From Alphaproteobacteria bacterium (lineage in GTDB: Bacteria; Pseudomonadota; Alphaproteobacteria; Rhodobacterales; Rhodobacteraceae): DNA of 64,000 nt. The notes beneath the pieces were generated by a model, which saw only the letters and a program-made list of their open reading frames with translations, had not been told where the DNA came from and made no database searches. Shown here piece after piece: positions 1 through 8,571 of the stretch. The stretch's first letter is position 1; every line of letters starts with the position of its first letter. The position numbers were made by a program, and so were the translations under genes. The stretch spans positions 1 through 64,000 of the forward strand of contig JAUIAU010000001.1 in NCBI GenBank assembly GCA_030425185.1. Direction: 5' to 3'.

Positions 1-626
1 TGATCTTCGCCGCCCTGCTCGACGGGATGGACGGCCGCCTCGCGCGGCTGTTCCGCAGCGAAAGCGCGATCGGGGCGGAACTCGATTCGCTGGCGGACTT
101 CCTGAACTTCGGCGTGGCCCCGCCGCTGGTGATCTACCTCTGGGCGCTGCGCGACCTGCCCAGCCTCGGCTGGATCGCGGTGCTGATCTTCGCGGTCTGC
201 GCGGTGCTGCGGCTGGCGCGGTTCAACGTCGCCGCCAAGACCGGCGGCGGCGAGGCGCAGAAATACTTCGTCGGCGTCCCTGCCCCGGCGGGCGCGATGC
301 TGTGCCTGCTGCCGCTCTTTGCCTCGAACCTCGGCGACGGCAGCCCGGTCGTGCCGCTGGTGCTGATCAGCCTCTACCAGACCGCGATCGCGTTCCTGAT
401 GATCTCGCGCCTGCCGACCTGGTCGCTGAAGTCCTTCTCGGTGCCGCGCGGCAAGGTGCGCTACCTCTTCGTGGGGTTCGTCGTGGTGATCTCCGCGCTG
501 GTGTCCGAGCCCTGGGCGACGCTGGTCGTGCTCGACCTAGCCTATCTCGCGAGTCTCGTCTGGGCATGGCGGGTTGCGGGCCGCAGGCCCCTGCCGCCCG
601 AGAGCGAAACCGACGTCGGCGTCTGA
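1..626 (+). CDS. pssA: CDP-diacylglycerol-serine O-phosphatidyltransferase, 3' part
   Basis: The gene enters from the left edge; the reading frame starts at base 3 and stops at 624-626. The visible N-terminus carries the CDP-alcohol phosphotransferase signature, DGxDGRxAR followed by G and the DSLAD acidic pair, which binds the metal and the CDP-lipid. The rest is a chain of hydrophobic segments fitting an integral inner-membrane enzyme. It makes phosphatidylserine, the precursor of phosphatidylethanolamine. Seen: signature and membrane segments. Known: this arrangement separates PssA from the related PgsA mainly by length and context. Only the first part of the catalytic domain is missing. 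It converges on the next gene with a 6-bp gap. Confidence 0.9.
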   Translation, partial: IFAALLDGMDGRLARLFRSESAIGAELDSLADFLNFGVAPPLVIYLWALRDLPSLGWIAVLIFAVCAVLRLARFNVAAKTGGGEAQKYFVGVPAPAGAMLCLLPLFASNLGDGSPVVPLVLISLYQTAIAFLMISRLPTWSLKSFSVPRGKVRYLFVGFVVVISALVSEPWATLVVLDLAYLASLVWAWRVAGRRPLPPESETDVGV

Positions 627-632
627 GCCGCC

Positions 633-1847
633 TCAGCGCGTCCGGAGCCAGTCCGCCACCGCGGGGTCCGGGCTGAGCGCCGCGGCCCGCTCGCGCGCGG
701 CTTCGGCCTCGGCGATGCGCCCGGCCGCCCGCGCCAGGTCGAGCCGCGCTGCCCAGTAGGGCTGATAGGATGCGGCGTCGGCCGCCACCTCGTCCAGCAG
801 CCGCAGGCCCGCCTCGGGTCCGTCGCGCCGGGCATGGGCCACCGCGCGGGCGACGCGGACCCCGAGCACCGGGTGGAAGCGGGCCAGCAGGTCATAGAGC
901 AGCACCAGCGGGACCGGATCGGCCTCCTGCCCCCTCGGCGCCTGCACCTGCACGGACTGGATCGCCGCCTCGGTCTGGAAGCGCCCGAACCGCCCGGCAA
1001 CCGCGGCCCGCCGCAGGTGGCCCTCGGCCTCGATCACGAGCGCCTCGTCCCAGAGGTCGCGGTCCTGCGCCGCGAGCGGCACGAAGCGCCCGGCGGCATC
1101 GCGCCGCGCCGCGCGCCGGGCCTCGCAATAGAGCATCAGCGCCAGCAGGCCCTTCGGCTCGGGCTCGGCGGGCAGCAACTCGGTCACCAGCCGACCCAGC
1201 CAGAGCGCCTCGCCCGACAGGCCGCGGTCCTTCTCGCCGTCGGAGAAGGCGCGCTCCCAGCCGGTGGAATAGGCGACGTAGATCGCGTCGAGCACATCGC
1301 CGAGGCGCGCGGGAAGGTCCTCCGCCTCCGGCACCCGGAACGGGATGCCGGCATCGCGGATCTTCGCCTTGGCCCGGACCAGCCGCTGCCCGACCGTCGC
1401 GGCCGGTTCGGCGAAGGCGACGCCGATCCGCACGGCGTCGAGGCCCAGCACGGTCTGCAGCATCAGGCCGGTCCGGACGCCCGGATCGATCGCGGGGTGG
1501 GCACAGGCGAACATCAGCTTCAGCCGGTCGTCCGGGATCGTGGCTGCGCTTTCCATCTCGGCGCGTTCCTCCTGCAACAGGGCCAGCACCGCCTCGCCGG
1601 CCTCGGCCACGCGGCCATGCCGGACGCGCTTGCCCGCCGCCCGCCGCGCGGCCACGACGAGCCACGCCTCCGGGTTGTCGGGCACGCCGCGCTCGGGCCA
1701 GGTGGCCAGCGCGGCGGCAAAGGCATCGGCAAGGGCGTCCTCCGCCGCCGCGATGTCGCGGGTGCGCGCCGTCACCAGCGCCACCAGCCTGCCGTAGGAG
1801 CGGCGCGCAACCGCTTCCGCCGTCTCGCGCGCCGCCCCGGCCGTCAT
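633..1847 (-). CDS. ECF42-type RNA polymerase sigma factor with C-terminal TPR-like extension
   Basis: This 404-residue protein is about twice the size of a simple ECF sigma factor. Region 2 lies at about residues 15-85 and region 4 at about 105-165. Residues 104-120 hold the motif IPDDRLKLMFACAHPAI, which is diagnostic of the ECF42 family. The Ala- and Arg-rich helical remainder (about 180-404) matches the TPR-like C-terminal domain of that family, which takes part in activity control because no anti-sigma factor is encoded. The ATG lies 4 bp after the DGPF gene stop, so the two genes form an operon. Known: ECF42 factors are linked to DGPF-domain proteins, and their targets often are those genes. 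The inducing signal is not visible from sequence. Confidence 0.9.
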   Translation of the reverse strand: MTAGAARETAEAVARRSYGRLVALVTARTRDIAAAEDALADAFAAALATWPERGVPDNPEAWLVVAARRAAGKRVRHGRVAEAGEAVLALLQEERAEMESAATIPDDRLKLMFACAHPAIDPGVRTGLMLQTVLGLDAVRIGVAFAEPAATVGQRLVRAKAKIRDAGIPFRVPEAEDLPARLGDVLDAIYVAYSTGWERAFSDGEKDRGLSGEALWLGRLVTELLPAEPEPKGLLALMLYCEARRAARRDAAGRFVPLAAQDRDLWDEALVIEAEGHLRRAAVAGRFGRFQTEAAIQSVQVQAPRGQEADPVPLVLLYDLLARFHPVLGVRVARAVAHARRDGPEAGLRLLDEVAADAASYQPYWAARLDLARAAGRIAEAEAARERAAALSPDPAVADWLRTR

Positions 1848-1851
1848 CGCG

Positions 1852-2214
1852 TCAGCCCTGCGGCATCGGCGGCATCACCGGGCGCACCTCGACCGAGCCT
1901 GCCTCGGCCGCGGGCGACCGCGCCGCCCAGTCGAGCGCGGTGTCGAGGTCGGGCACCTCGATCACGAAATAGCCGCCGAGCTGCTCCTTCAGGTCGGCGA
2001 AGGGGCCGTCCTGAACCTCGCGCTTGCCGCCGCGCACCCGGACGGTGGTGGCGGTCGAGGGCGCCAGCAGCCCGTCACCGTTGACGATGATACCGGCCTG
2101 CCCCAGCGCGGCGATATAGGCCGTCCATGCGCCCCAGTAGGTCCCGGCCTGGGCCGGGTCGTCGCGCATGACAAAGGTTTCGGCCGGTTCGGCGAACATC
2201 AGCATGAATTGCAT
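1852..2214 (-). CDS. YCII-related DGPF-domain protein, ECF42 partner
   Basis: A 120-residue cytoplasmic protein opening MQFMLMF and carrying the name-giving DGPF motif at residues 69-72, followed by the conserved GGYFVIEV strand. This is the standard YCII-like/DGPF (COG3795) fold partner of ECF42 sigma factors. Its biochemical role is not established; YCII-like folds are small ferredoxin-like domains, and functions from stress response to small-molecule handling have been suggested. An AGGA-type ribosome binding site precedes the ATG. It is first in the two-gene operon with the sigma factor. Confidence 0.88.
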   Translation of the reverse strand: MQFMLMFAEPAETFVMRDDPAQAGTYWGAWTAYIAALGQAGIIVNGDGLLAPSTATTVRVRGGKREVQDGPFADLKEQLGGYFVIEVPDLDTALDWAARSPAAEAGSVEVRPVMPPMPQG

Positions 2215-2260
2215 CGGAAGGGTCCTTTCCCGAAGATGTGTGGAGGGTAGCAGCCGGAGA

Positions 2261-2653
2261 TCAGTTCGTCGCCATGTCGATGACGAGGTTCGGCACCACG
2301 GCGACGAGGCCGCCGTTCACCGGCGCGGCATCGGCCAGCGCCTGCGCCGCGGCGCCATCCGCGACGTCGATCTGGAAATAGCCGGACAGGATCAGGCCGT
2401 CGGCGCGGTCGCTGGCGGTTTCGGGACCGACCAGCATCGGCGCACCGCCGCGCACCGCGCCGCTGGCGCCCATCGTTTCGGAATAGGCGGTCCAGCTCTG
2501 CCAGTAGGCGGCCCCGGCCGCACCCGCATCGGCGCGCAGGGCGAGGTTCGCGGGCGTCTCGTAGGTGAACAGGGTATAGGGCTCGGCCAGCGCGATCCCG
2601 GGGATCACGGTCAGGGCGAGAACGGCGAGGGACTTGAGGGTTGCAGCACGCAT
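2261..2653 (-). CDS. Exported YCII/DGPF-like protein (paralogue of the neighbouring DGPF protein)
   Basis: A 130-residue protein with a classical signal peptide (MRAATLKSLAVLALTVIPG, predicted cleavage after ALA at about residue 23). The mature part lines up with the adjacent cytoplasmic DGPF protein: LALRADAGAAGAAYWQSWTAY matches VMRDDPAQAGTYWGAWTAY, and LSGYFQIDV matches LGGYFVIEV, with the same spacing. The DGPF motif itself is lost (replaced around residues 84-86). Inference: it is a diverged, exported copy of the ECF42 partner. It lies 47 bp upstream of the DGPF gene on the same strand, so it may be co-transcribed with it. Function unknown. Confidence 0.75.
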   Translation of the reverse strand: MRAATLKSLAVLALTVIPGIALAEPYTLFTYETPANLALRADAGAAGAAYWQSWTAYSETMGASGAVRGGAPMLVGPETASDRADGLILSGYFQIDVADGAAAQALADAAPVNGGLVAVVPNLVIDMATN

Positions 2654-2759
2654 GGGGGTCTCCGCTCAGGATGTCTGAAGGACGACCATCGCCCTTCTGC
2701 TACCCTGAGCCCCGAGGCCCCTCGATTTCGACATCCGCCGGGACAAATCTTCGTACCGC

Positions 2760-2785
2760 AAAAAAATCCGTCTCCGAAGGACGGA
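2760..2785 (-). terminator. Rho-independent terminator of the DUF2130/cmk/aroA transcript
   Basis: On the minus strand, TCCGTC and GACGGA form a 6-bp stem with a 7-base loop and are followed directly by seven T residues. It begins 8 bp after the stop of the DUF2130 gene, so it closes the leftward aroA-cmk-DUF2130 transcript before the exported YCII-like gene. Confidence 0.8.
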
Positions 2786-2793
2786 GCGGCGGG

Positions 2794-3999
2794 TCAGTCC
2801 TCGTCCGGCCCATCGAGCAGCGGCAGGTCCAGCCCCTCGATCTCGGGCAGCGAGGCCCCGGCGATCCCCTGCAGATCGCCGTACATCCCCACGGTCGCGT
2901 CGATGACGCCGGTGATCTGCGCCTCGCGCTTGGCCCAGAGCCGCGTCATCGCCCGGCGCTCGCGGTCGAGGTCGGCACGCATCTCGGTGAAGCGCTCGAC
3001 GATGGCCTCGACCCGGTGCCGGAACTTCGGGCCGGTGAGGTAGGCGTAGACCAGCTCGGTCTTGGTCTCCTGCCCCTCGCGGGCGCTGCGGGCGTTGGCG
3101 ACCTCGATCAGCGTCTGGCGCAGCGCGAGGCCCAGCGCGAGCGCGTGGCCCGGTGCACAAACCCAGATGCCCTCGATCAGGGCGAAGCTGTCGACACCCT
3201 CGGGCCGCGCCGCGCTGGCGATGACGGCGATCTCGGCCCCCGCCGCGCGCTGGTCCTCGCGCAGCTTCGCCAGCCAGGCGGCGTTCCAGTTCTGGGTGCG
3301 CTTGCTTTCCCACAGGATCGCGCCGGTGACCTGCCCGCCCGGCCCGATCACCCGCTGCAGCACGTCCGCGCCCGACAGGCCCTTGCCCACGGGTTCGAGC
3401 CGGTCGAAGGGGAAGGCAGCGGCGAGGCGCTCTTCCAGGTGGACCTCCGCGGCCTCGCCCTGCAACTGCTGGCTGCCCTGTTCGGCCTTCTTCTTCAGCG
3501 CCTCGATCTGGCGCTTCAGCGTCTCCATCTGCTGGTCCTTCTCGACCAGCCGCAGCGCCGCGGCTTCCTCGGCCTCGGCCCGGGCCTTGGCCAGCGCCTC
3601 GGGCAGGGCCGCGTTCAGCCGCTTCTGGAGCGTCAGTTCCAGTTCGCGTTCGCGGTCGGCCAGCGCCCGCTCGCGTTCGAGCGCCGCCGCCTGCGCCTTC
3701 TGGGCCTCGGCCAGCTTCTCGGCCTGCGCGCGGGCCTGCGCTTCCATCCGCGCCAGCCGGGCGTCGGCCTCCGCCTTCTGCTCGGCGGCGCGCTGTTCGA
3801 GCGTTGCGATCCGCGCGGCCTCGGCGCTGCGCGCGGCCTCGCGCGCCTGCGCCTCGATCTCGGCCTTCTGGCGGGCCAGCGCCTCTGCCTGTTCGGCCTG
3901 CATCCGGCGGCGCAGGTCCGACAGCATCGGCCCCGCGAGCGACTCGGTCAGGGCGATCTCGGCGTGGCAGTTGGGACAGGTGATCCGGGGGTCGTCCAT
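2794..3999 (-). CDS. DUF2130 domain protein with long coiled coil
   Basis: A 401-residue cytoplasmic protein. The start at 3999 (MDDPRITCPNCHAEI) lies 10 bp beyond the cmk stop; longer in-frame starts would run into cmk. Residues about 8-11 form a CPNC zinc-knuckle-like pair. Residues about 30-200 are a highly charged Ala/Glu/Arg coiled coil, and the remaining 200 residues match the DUF2130 family (LWESKRTQNWNAAWLAKLR, with nuclease-like Glu/Lys residues in WESK). Families with this layout are compared to RmuC-type or restriction-endonuclease-like proteins, but no activity is established. Last gene of the leftward cluster. Confidence 0.8.
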   Translation of the reverse strand: MDDPRITCPNCHAEIALTESLAGPMLSDLRRRMQAEQAEALARQKAEIEAQAREAARSAEAARIATLEQRAAEQKAEADARLARMEAQARAQAEKLAEAQKAQAAALERERALADRERELELTLQKRLNAALPEALAKARAEAEEAAALRLVEKDQQMETLKRQIEALKKKAEQGSQQLQGEAAEVHLEERLAAAFPFDRLEPVGKGLSGADVLQRVIGPGGQVTGAILWESKRTQNWNAAWLAKLREDQRAAGAEIAVIASAARPEGVDSFALIEGIWVCAPGHALALGLALRQTLIEVANARSAREGQETKTELVYAYLTGPKFRHRVEAIVERFTEMRADLDRERRAMTRLWAKREAQITGVIDATVGMYGDLQGIAGASLPEIEGLDLPLLDGPDED

Positions 4000-4009
4000 C
4001 GCGGTCTCC

Positions 4010-4621
4010 TCAGCGGCCGCGCGCATCCTCCACCGCGGCCACGGCGCGCGCAACCGCCTCGGCAATGCTCAACTCCGAGGTGTCGATCTGCACGGCATCA
4101 TCGGCCGGGCGCAGCGGCGCATCGGCCCGGCCCATGTCGCGGGCGTCGCGCGCCTCCACGTCCGCCTGCACCTCGGCCAGGTCGGCGGCATGGCCGGACG
4201 CGACCAGTTCCTTCCACCGCCGCTCGGCGCGGACGGCAGCGCTGGCGGTGACGTAGAGCTTCACCTCGGCCTCCGGACAGATCACCGTCCCGATGTCGCG
4301 CCCGTCGAGAACAGCCCCCCCGGCCCGGCGCGCGAAGGCGCGCTGGAAATCGACCAGTGCCGCGCGCACCTCCGGGATCGCCGCGACCTTAGAGGCCGCC
4401 TGCGCCACCTCGGGCGTGCGCAACCCGTCCGCCGACAGGTCCTCCGGCGTCAGCCCGCGTGCGCCCTCCTCCGCCGGGACGCCGTCGAGCAGCTTGCGCC
4501 CGACCGCGCGGTAGAGAAGCCCGGTGTCGAGATGGGCAAAGCCGAAATGCGCCGCGACCGCCTTCGAGATCGTGCCCTTGCCCGCCGCCGCGGGCCCGTC
4601 GATGGCGACCGTGAAGCTCAT
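4010..4621 (-). CDS. cmk: Cytidylate kinase
   Basis: A 203-residue P-loop kinase: the N-terminus has the nucleotide-binding loop [13 protein letters not shown], followed by the hydrophobic strand and [11 protein letters not shown] of the CMP-binding region, and [14 protein letters not shown] in the middle. It phosphorylates CMP and dCMP in pyrimidine salvage. Length is slightly under the 220-230 residues of many homologues. It overlaps the upstream membrane-protein gene by 4 bp (ATGA), so the two are translationally coupled. In alphaproteobacteria cmk usually follows aroA directly; here two extra genes lie between them. Confidence 0.95.
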   Translation of the reverse strand: MSFTVAIDGPAAAGKGTISKAVAAHFGFAHLDTGLLYRAVGRKLLDGVPAEEGARGLTPEDLSADGLRTPEVAQAASKVAAIPEVRAALVDFQRAFARRAGGAVLDGRDIGTVICPEAEVKLYVTASAAVRAERRWKELVASGHAADLAEVQADVEARDARDMGRADAPLRPADDAVQIDTSELSIAEAVARAVAAVEDARGR

Positions 4622-5166
4622 GTCCGTCCTGCCTTGTCCGTCTTTTGCCGCCGCCTGCGCCGCCGCCGCACCCCGAAGAGCACGGCGAGGATCAGCACCA
4701 TGGTGATCGAGAACGCGCCCAGCCCCGACTTCGCCACCGTCGCCTGGCTGGCGGCGGCGGCCATCGCGTCGGTCACCTCGGCGGGCGGCAGCGCCAGCAT
4801 CGCGGCGACCCGGGCGTTCTCGAGGTAGTCGAAGGCGGACCCGGCCACCGCGACGGCAGACAGCAGCACCCGGCCCGCCAGCGGGAAGCGCGCGCCGAAG
4901 CGGAAGATGCCGAGCACCAGCGTCAGCGCCAGCAGCGCCGGATAGGCCATGTCGAGCCAGCGTTGCGGCCCGAGGTACTGCGCCCGGCCCGCATCGCTCA
5001 GGGCGGCGAGAAACGCGCGCGCCTCCTCGCCGGTATAACCGAAGGGGCGCAGGTCGAAGGGGGTCAGCCCGTTCGCCGCGGCCTCGATCCGCGGCAGCGA
5101 CCAGAGCACGAGGGCAAGATAGACCGCCACAGAGGCAAGCAGGCTCAGTCGAAAGGCAATGCGCAT
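4618..5166 (-). CDS. Membrane protein of unknown function
   Basis: A 182-residue protein with about four hydrophobic segments: residues 5-25, 75-90, 98-112 and 145-165. It ends in a strongly basic tail containing a run of Arg residues. A 50-residue stretch between the first two segments contains LDM and several charged residues and probably faces the periplasm. I do not recognise a catalytic motif. It sits between the GFA-family gene and cmk and overlaps cmk by 4 bp, which suggests a stable place in the aroA-cmk operon rather than a recent insertion. Confidence 0.7.
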   Translation of the reverse strand: MRIAFRLSLLASVAVYLALVLWSLPRIEAAANGLTPFDLRPFGYTGEEARAFLAALSDAGRAQYLGPQRWLDMAYPALLALTLVLGIFRFGARFPLAGRVLLSAVAVAGSAFDYLENARVAAMLALPPAEVTDAMAAAASQATVAKSGLGAFSITMVLILAVLFGVRRRRRRRQKTDKAGRT

Positions 5167-5178
5167 GGTTGGTCCCCC

Positions 5179-5574
5179 TCAGGCCGACCCGTCGTCCGGG
5201 CCCTGCGGCCAGACCGGCAGGCCGTCCGCAATGTCATAGTAGTCGCCCTTGTCAGCGACGTAGATATGCCCGACCAGCCGCTGCCCGGTCGCGCCGTCGA
5301 TCGCCCCTGCGGACAGGTAGAGCGTGTCGCTGCCGTCGTCCCACAGCAGGTAGCTGCCGCAGTCGGGACAGAAGCCGCGCCGCGCGCCGGGCGAGCTCTG
5401 GAACCAGCGCAGCGGTCCCTCGACCCGGAGGTCCGACCGGGCCACCGGACCGGCGGCGGTGAAGTGCCCGCTGACCTTGCGGCACTGGGTGCAGTGGCAG
5501 GCGGTCACCGGCCCGAGCGGCCCCGTCACCTGCAGGCGCACCGCGCCGCAGAGACAGCCGCCCGCGAGGGTCAT
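5179..5574 (-). CDS. GFA-family (CENP-V/GFA domain) zinc protein
   Basis: A 131-residue protein covering one whole GFA domain. Cysteines in GGCLCGAVR (about residues 7-9), CHCTQCRK (27-32) and [10 protein letters not shown] (69-72) match the zinc sites of the family. The name comes from glutathione-dependent formaldehyde-activating enzyme, but that activity is not generally accepted for the family, so only a zinc-binding, possibly thiol-handling role is claimed. The start at 5574 is fixed by a 4-bp ATGA overlap with the aroA stop. No long extension is plausible because it would lie inside aroA. Confidence 0.88.
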   Translation of the reverse strand: MTLAGGCLCGAVRLQVTGPLGPVTACHCTQCRKVSGHFTAAGPVARSDLRVEGPLRWFQSSPGARRGFCPDCGSYLLWDDGSDTLYLSAGAIDGATGQRLVGHIYVADKGDYYDIADGLPVWPQGPDDGSA

Positions 5575-6917
5575 CCCTCGGTCACCCGCGCGCCGAGTTG
5601 CCCCATCAGGTCCCGGAAGATCGGGAAGGAGGTGGCGATCGGGCCGCCGTCGTCCACGGTCACCGGGGATTTCGCCGCCATGCCGCAGATCAGGAAGGAC
5701 ATCGCGATCCGGTGGTCGAGCCGCGTCTCGCAGACCCCGCCGCCCGGCACCGAGCCGGGACCGCGCCCGGTGACCGCGAACCAGTCCTCGCCCTCGTCGA
5801 CCTCGACACCGCAGGCCCGAAGGCCCTGCACCATCGCGTCGATCCGGTCGCTTTCCTTGACCCGCAGTTCCTTGACGCCCGCCATCATCGTCCGGCCCTC
5901 GGCAAAGGCCGCGACCACCGACAGGATCGGGTACTCGTCGATCATGCTGGCGGCCCGCTCGGGCGGCACCTCGATGCCCTTCATCGCGTCCGAGAACCGC
6001 GCGCGCAGGTCCGCGACCGGCTCGCCGCCCTCGGTGCGCTCGTTCTCGTAGGTCAGGTCCGCGCCCATCTCGCGCAGCGTGGTGAAGAGGCCCGCCCGGG
6101 TCGGGTTCAGCCCGATCCCCGGCACCAGCACGTCCGAGCCCGGCACGATCAGCGCGGCACAGACCGGGAAGGCGGCGCTGGACGGGTCGCGCGGCACGGC
6201 GATCGCCTGCGGCTGCAACTCGGGCTGGCCGGTCAGGGTGATCACCCGGCCCTGTTCGTGATCCTCGACGGTGATCTCGGCCCCGAAGCCCGCCAGCATC
6301 CGCTCGGTGTGGTCGCGGGTCGCCTCGCGCTCGATCACCACGGTCTGGCCCGGCGCGTTCAGCCCCGCCAGCAGCACCGCCGATTTCACCTGTGCCGAGG
6401 GCACCGGCACCGCGTAGCGCACCGGAACCGGATCGTCCGCGCCCACCAGCGTCATCGGCAGCCGCCCGCCCGCGCGCCCGTAGGCCTGCGTGCCGAACAG
6501 CGACAGCGGCTCGGTCACCCGGCCCATCGGGCGTTTGCGCAGGCTTGCGTCGCCGGTGAAGGTCACGGTGATCGGCGAGGTCGCCATCGCCCCCATGATC
6601 AGGCGCACGCCGGTGCCGGAGTTGCCGCAGTCGATCAGGTTCAGCGGCTCCGCGAAGCCGCCGACACCGACACCGTGCACGGCCCATTCGCCGGGGCCGA
6701 GATGCTCGACCTCGGCGCCGAAGGCCTCCATCGCCTTCGCGGTGTCGAGCACATCTTGCCCTTCCAGCAGACCGGTGATCCGCGTCTCGCCCACGGCCAT
6801 CGCCCCGAGGATCAGCGCACGATGGCTGATCGACTTGTCGCCGGGGACCTCGGCCACCCCGGAAAGCGCGTTGCCGGGATGCGCCGTCAGCGGCGCGGGC
6901 TCACCATGTCCAGACAT
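5571..6917 (-). CDS. aroA: 3-phosphoshikimate 1-carboxyvinyltransferase (class II EPSP synthase)
   Basis: A 448-residue EPSP synthase that joins shikimate-3-phosphate and phosphoenolpyruvate in aromatic amino acid synthesis. The ATG at 6917 is chosen because GAGG lies at a normal distance; another ATG at 6950 would add 11 residues. The class II signature set is present: GDKS near residue 30, SAQVK, RDHTE and NPTR, plus ELRVKESDR and LDHRIAMSF. The loop reads NSGTG, so Gly occupies the place where the tolerant Agrobacterium CP4 enzyme has Ala100. Inference: nothing at that site predicts glyphosate tolerance. It overlaps the GFA gene. Confidence 0.97.
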   Translation of the reverse strand: MSGHGEPAPLTAHPGNALSGVAEVPGDKSISHRALILGAMAVGETRITGLLEGQDVLDTAKAMEAFGAEVEHLGPGEWAVHGVGVGGFAEPLNLIDCGNSGTGVRLIMGAMATSPITVTFTGDASLRKRPMGRVTEPLSLFGTQAYGRAGGRLPMTLVGADDPVPVRYAVPVPSAQVKSAVLLAGLNAPGQTVVIEREATRDHTERMLAGFGAEITVEDHEQGRVITLTGQPELQPQAIAVPRDPSSAAFPVCAALIVPGSDVLVPGIGLNPTRAGLFTTLREMGADLTYENERTEGGEPVADLRARFSDAMKGIEVPPERAASMIDEYPILSVVAAFAEGRTMMAGVKELRVKESDRIDAMVQGLRACGVEVDEGEDWFAVTGRGPGSVPGGGVCETRLDHRIAMSFLICGMAAKSPVTVDDGGPIATSFPIFRDLMGQLGARVTEG

Positions 6918-7010
6918 CGGGTCCTCGTTCTCGTCCGTCCCGCGCCCCATAGCGCAGGTGCAGGGGGGCCGTCCATGTCCGGTTGTGCCGCGCCGGGACC
7001 GGGGCGCGTG

Positions 7011-7715
7011 TCAGGCCAGCGCGGCCGACAGCGCGTTGATCCCGAAACTGGTGCCGATGCCGAACAGGACCTGCCAGAGCAGCACCTGCCGGTGGTCGTA
7101 GACCGTCTGCTGGTCCCAGACCCCGGCGTTGCTCACCATGTCGTGGAACTCGCCCAGGTCCTTGCGCCAGACCGACGTCGAGATCGTGTCGCCGGTCGGG
7201 CCCGGCCCCTCGACCACCCAGGGCTGGACCAGCCGGTGCAGCGCGACCAGCGGCCAGCCCACGCGCAGCAGCACCGCCAGAACCGGCGTCGGCAGGGCGT
7301 TCAGCAGCGTGTCGAGCCTCAGATGCCGCAGTCCGCTCCAAAGCTCGCTCAGCCGCTCGCGCAGGGTCAGACCCGAGGCCCCCTGCGCCAGTTCCTCGCG
7401 TTCGGCCCGCGCCGTCGCGTTGCCGAAGAAGAGCCAGATCAGCGCGATGTCGAGCCAGGCCTGCGGGATCCGCCACTGGGTCCACTGCGCGGCCTGCGTC
7501 ACGACCCAGTCGAGCGCCGCCGCCTGCCAGTCGAGCAGCACCGTGACCCAGCCCGACGGCGTCACGACGCCGCCGCCCGACAACAGCTTCAGGGCGCTTG
7601 TTGCCGCCAGCACGAACAGCGGCAGGCCGACAAGACCGACGATCCCGGCCAGCGCGCGGCGCAGCGACGGCCAGAACGACAGCGCCAGCGGGCGCAGGGT
7701 TTCGGTGTCCGACAT
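7011..7715 (-). CDS. Membrane protein of unknown function
   Basis: A 234-residue protein. A hydrophobic segment at about residues 23-45 is followed by amphipathic Trp-rich stretches (WTQWRIPQAWLDIALIWLFFG, about 79-99), a second membrane segment there, further hydrophobic helices at about 143-163, and a C-terminal hydrophobic stretch (VLLWQVLFGIGTSFGINALSAALA region). No recognisable domain or active site. It lies between trmB and aroA on the same strand, 93 bp ahead of aroA, and could share its transcript. Confidence 0.7.
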   Translation of the reverse strand: MSDTETLRPLALSFWPSLRRALAGIVGLVGLPLFVLAATSALKLLSGGGVVTPSGWVTVLLDWQAAALDWVVTQAAQWTQWRIPQAWLDIALIWLFFGNATARAEREELAQGASGLTLRERLSELWSGLRHLRLDTLLNALPTPVLAVLLRVGWPLVALHRLVQPWVVEGPGPTGDTISTSVWRKDLGEFHDMVSNAGVWDQQTVYDHRQVLLWQVLFGIGTSFGINALSAALA

Positions 7716-7795
7716 GTGTCCTCCCCGGATCTGTCCGCGCCGAAGTTGCCCGGACGGACGCCGGTGTCAGCCCCTCCGAAAGTCGGGCCGTGGCC

Positions 7796-8512
7796 TCAGA
7801 GCCGGCGGAAGGTCAGGTAATGTTGCGGGCGTCCCTCGCGGATCGCCTTCTGTTCGTAGCGCGTCGAAAGCCAGTCGTCCCACGGCTGCCGCCAGTCCTC
7901 GGGGCCCTCGGCCAGCCATTCGAACCCGGCCTTCGGCACCTCTTCCAGCGTCTGGCGCACGTAGTCGGCGATATCCGTCGCCACCCGCAGTTCGGCCCCC
8001 GGCTTCATGCAGGCCGCCAGCGGCCCGAGATGCTCCTGAGTCACGAAGCGGCGGCGGTGGTGGCGTTTCTTCGGCCAGGGATCGGGATAGAGCAGGAACG
8101 CCTTCGACAGCGCGTCCCCGGGCAGCACGTCGAACAGGTCCCGCGCATCGCCGGGATGGATCGCGAGGTTGTCGACCTGCGCGTCGCGGATCTTCGACAG
8201 CAGCATCGCGACGCCGTTGATGAAGGGCTCGCACCCGATGATCCCGACCTGCGGGTTCTGCCGCGCCTGGTGGACGAGGTGCTCGCCGCCGCCGAAGCCG
8301 ATCTCCAGCCAGATCTCGCGCGCGCCGGGGAACCGGGCGGCCAGGTCCAGCGGCACCCGGTCGGGATTCTCGTCCCAGTCCACGCGGCCCGGCGCGAGCT
8401 CGGCCAGCCGCGCGAGGTCGCGCTTCTGCGCCGGGCGCAGGGTCTTGCCGCGCTTGCGCCCATAGAAGTTGCGCCACGGCGCACCGGAGGGAGAGAGATC
8501 ATCGTCGGTCAT
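7796..8512 (-). CDS. trmB: tRNA (guanine-N7-)-methyltransferase
   Basis: A 238-residue Rossmann-fold enzyme that methylates G46 of tRNA with S-adenosylmethionine. Seen: the SAM-binding loop WLEIGFGGGEHL, the acidic residue after the next strand (IIGCEPF), the motif FLLYPDPWPKKRHHRRRF that binds the tRNA and SAM, and the C-terminal FEWLAEGPEDW region. The ATG at 8512 is preferred over an upstream TTG at 8530. Its N-terminus GRKRGKTLRPAQ is the standard one for this enzyme. Transcribed leftward, alone or with the membrane protein gene that follows. Confidence 0.96.
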   Translation of the reverse strand: MTDDDLSPSGAPWRNFYGRKRGKTLRPAQKRDLARLAELAPGRVDWDENPDRVPLDLAARFPGAREIWLEIGFGGGEHLVHQARQNPQVGIIGCEPFINGVAMLLSKIRDAQVDNLAIHPGDARDLFDVLPGDALSKAFLLYPDPWPKKRHHRRRFVTQEHLGPLAACMKPGAELRVATDIADYVRQTLEEVPKAGFEWLAEGPEDWRQPWDDWLSTRYEQKAIREGRPQHYLTFRRL

Positions 8513-8571
8513 GGCCGCGCCCTGTGGCAAGCGCCGCGCGCGCCGTCAAGACGGGCGCGACCGCGAGGGAC

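Noticed and set aside
770-2084. Long plus-strand frames opposite the ECF42 sigma factor
   Set aside because: Arg/Pro/Gly-rich composition without recognisable domains; the minus strand carries a complete sigma factor and DGPF protein.
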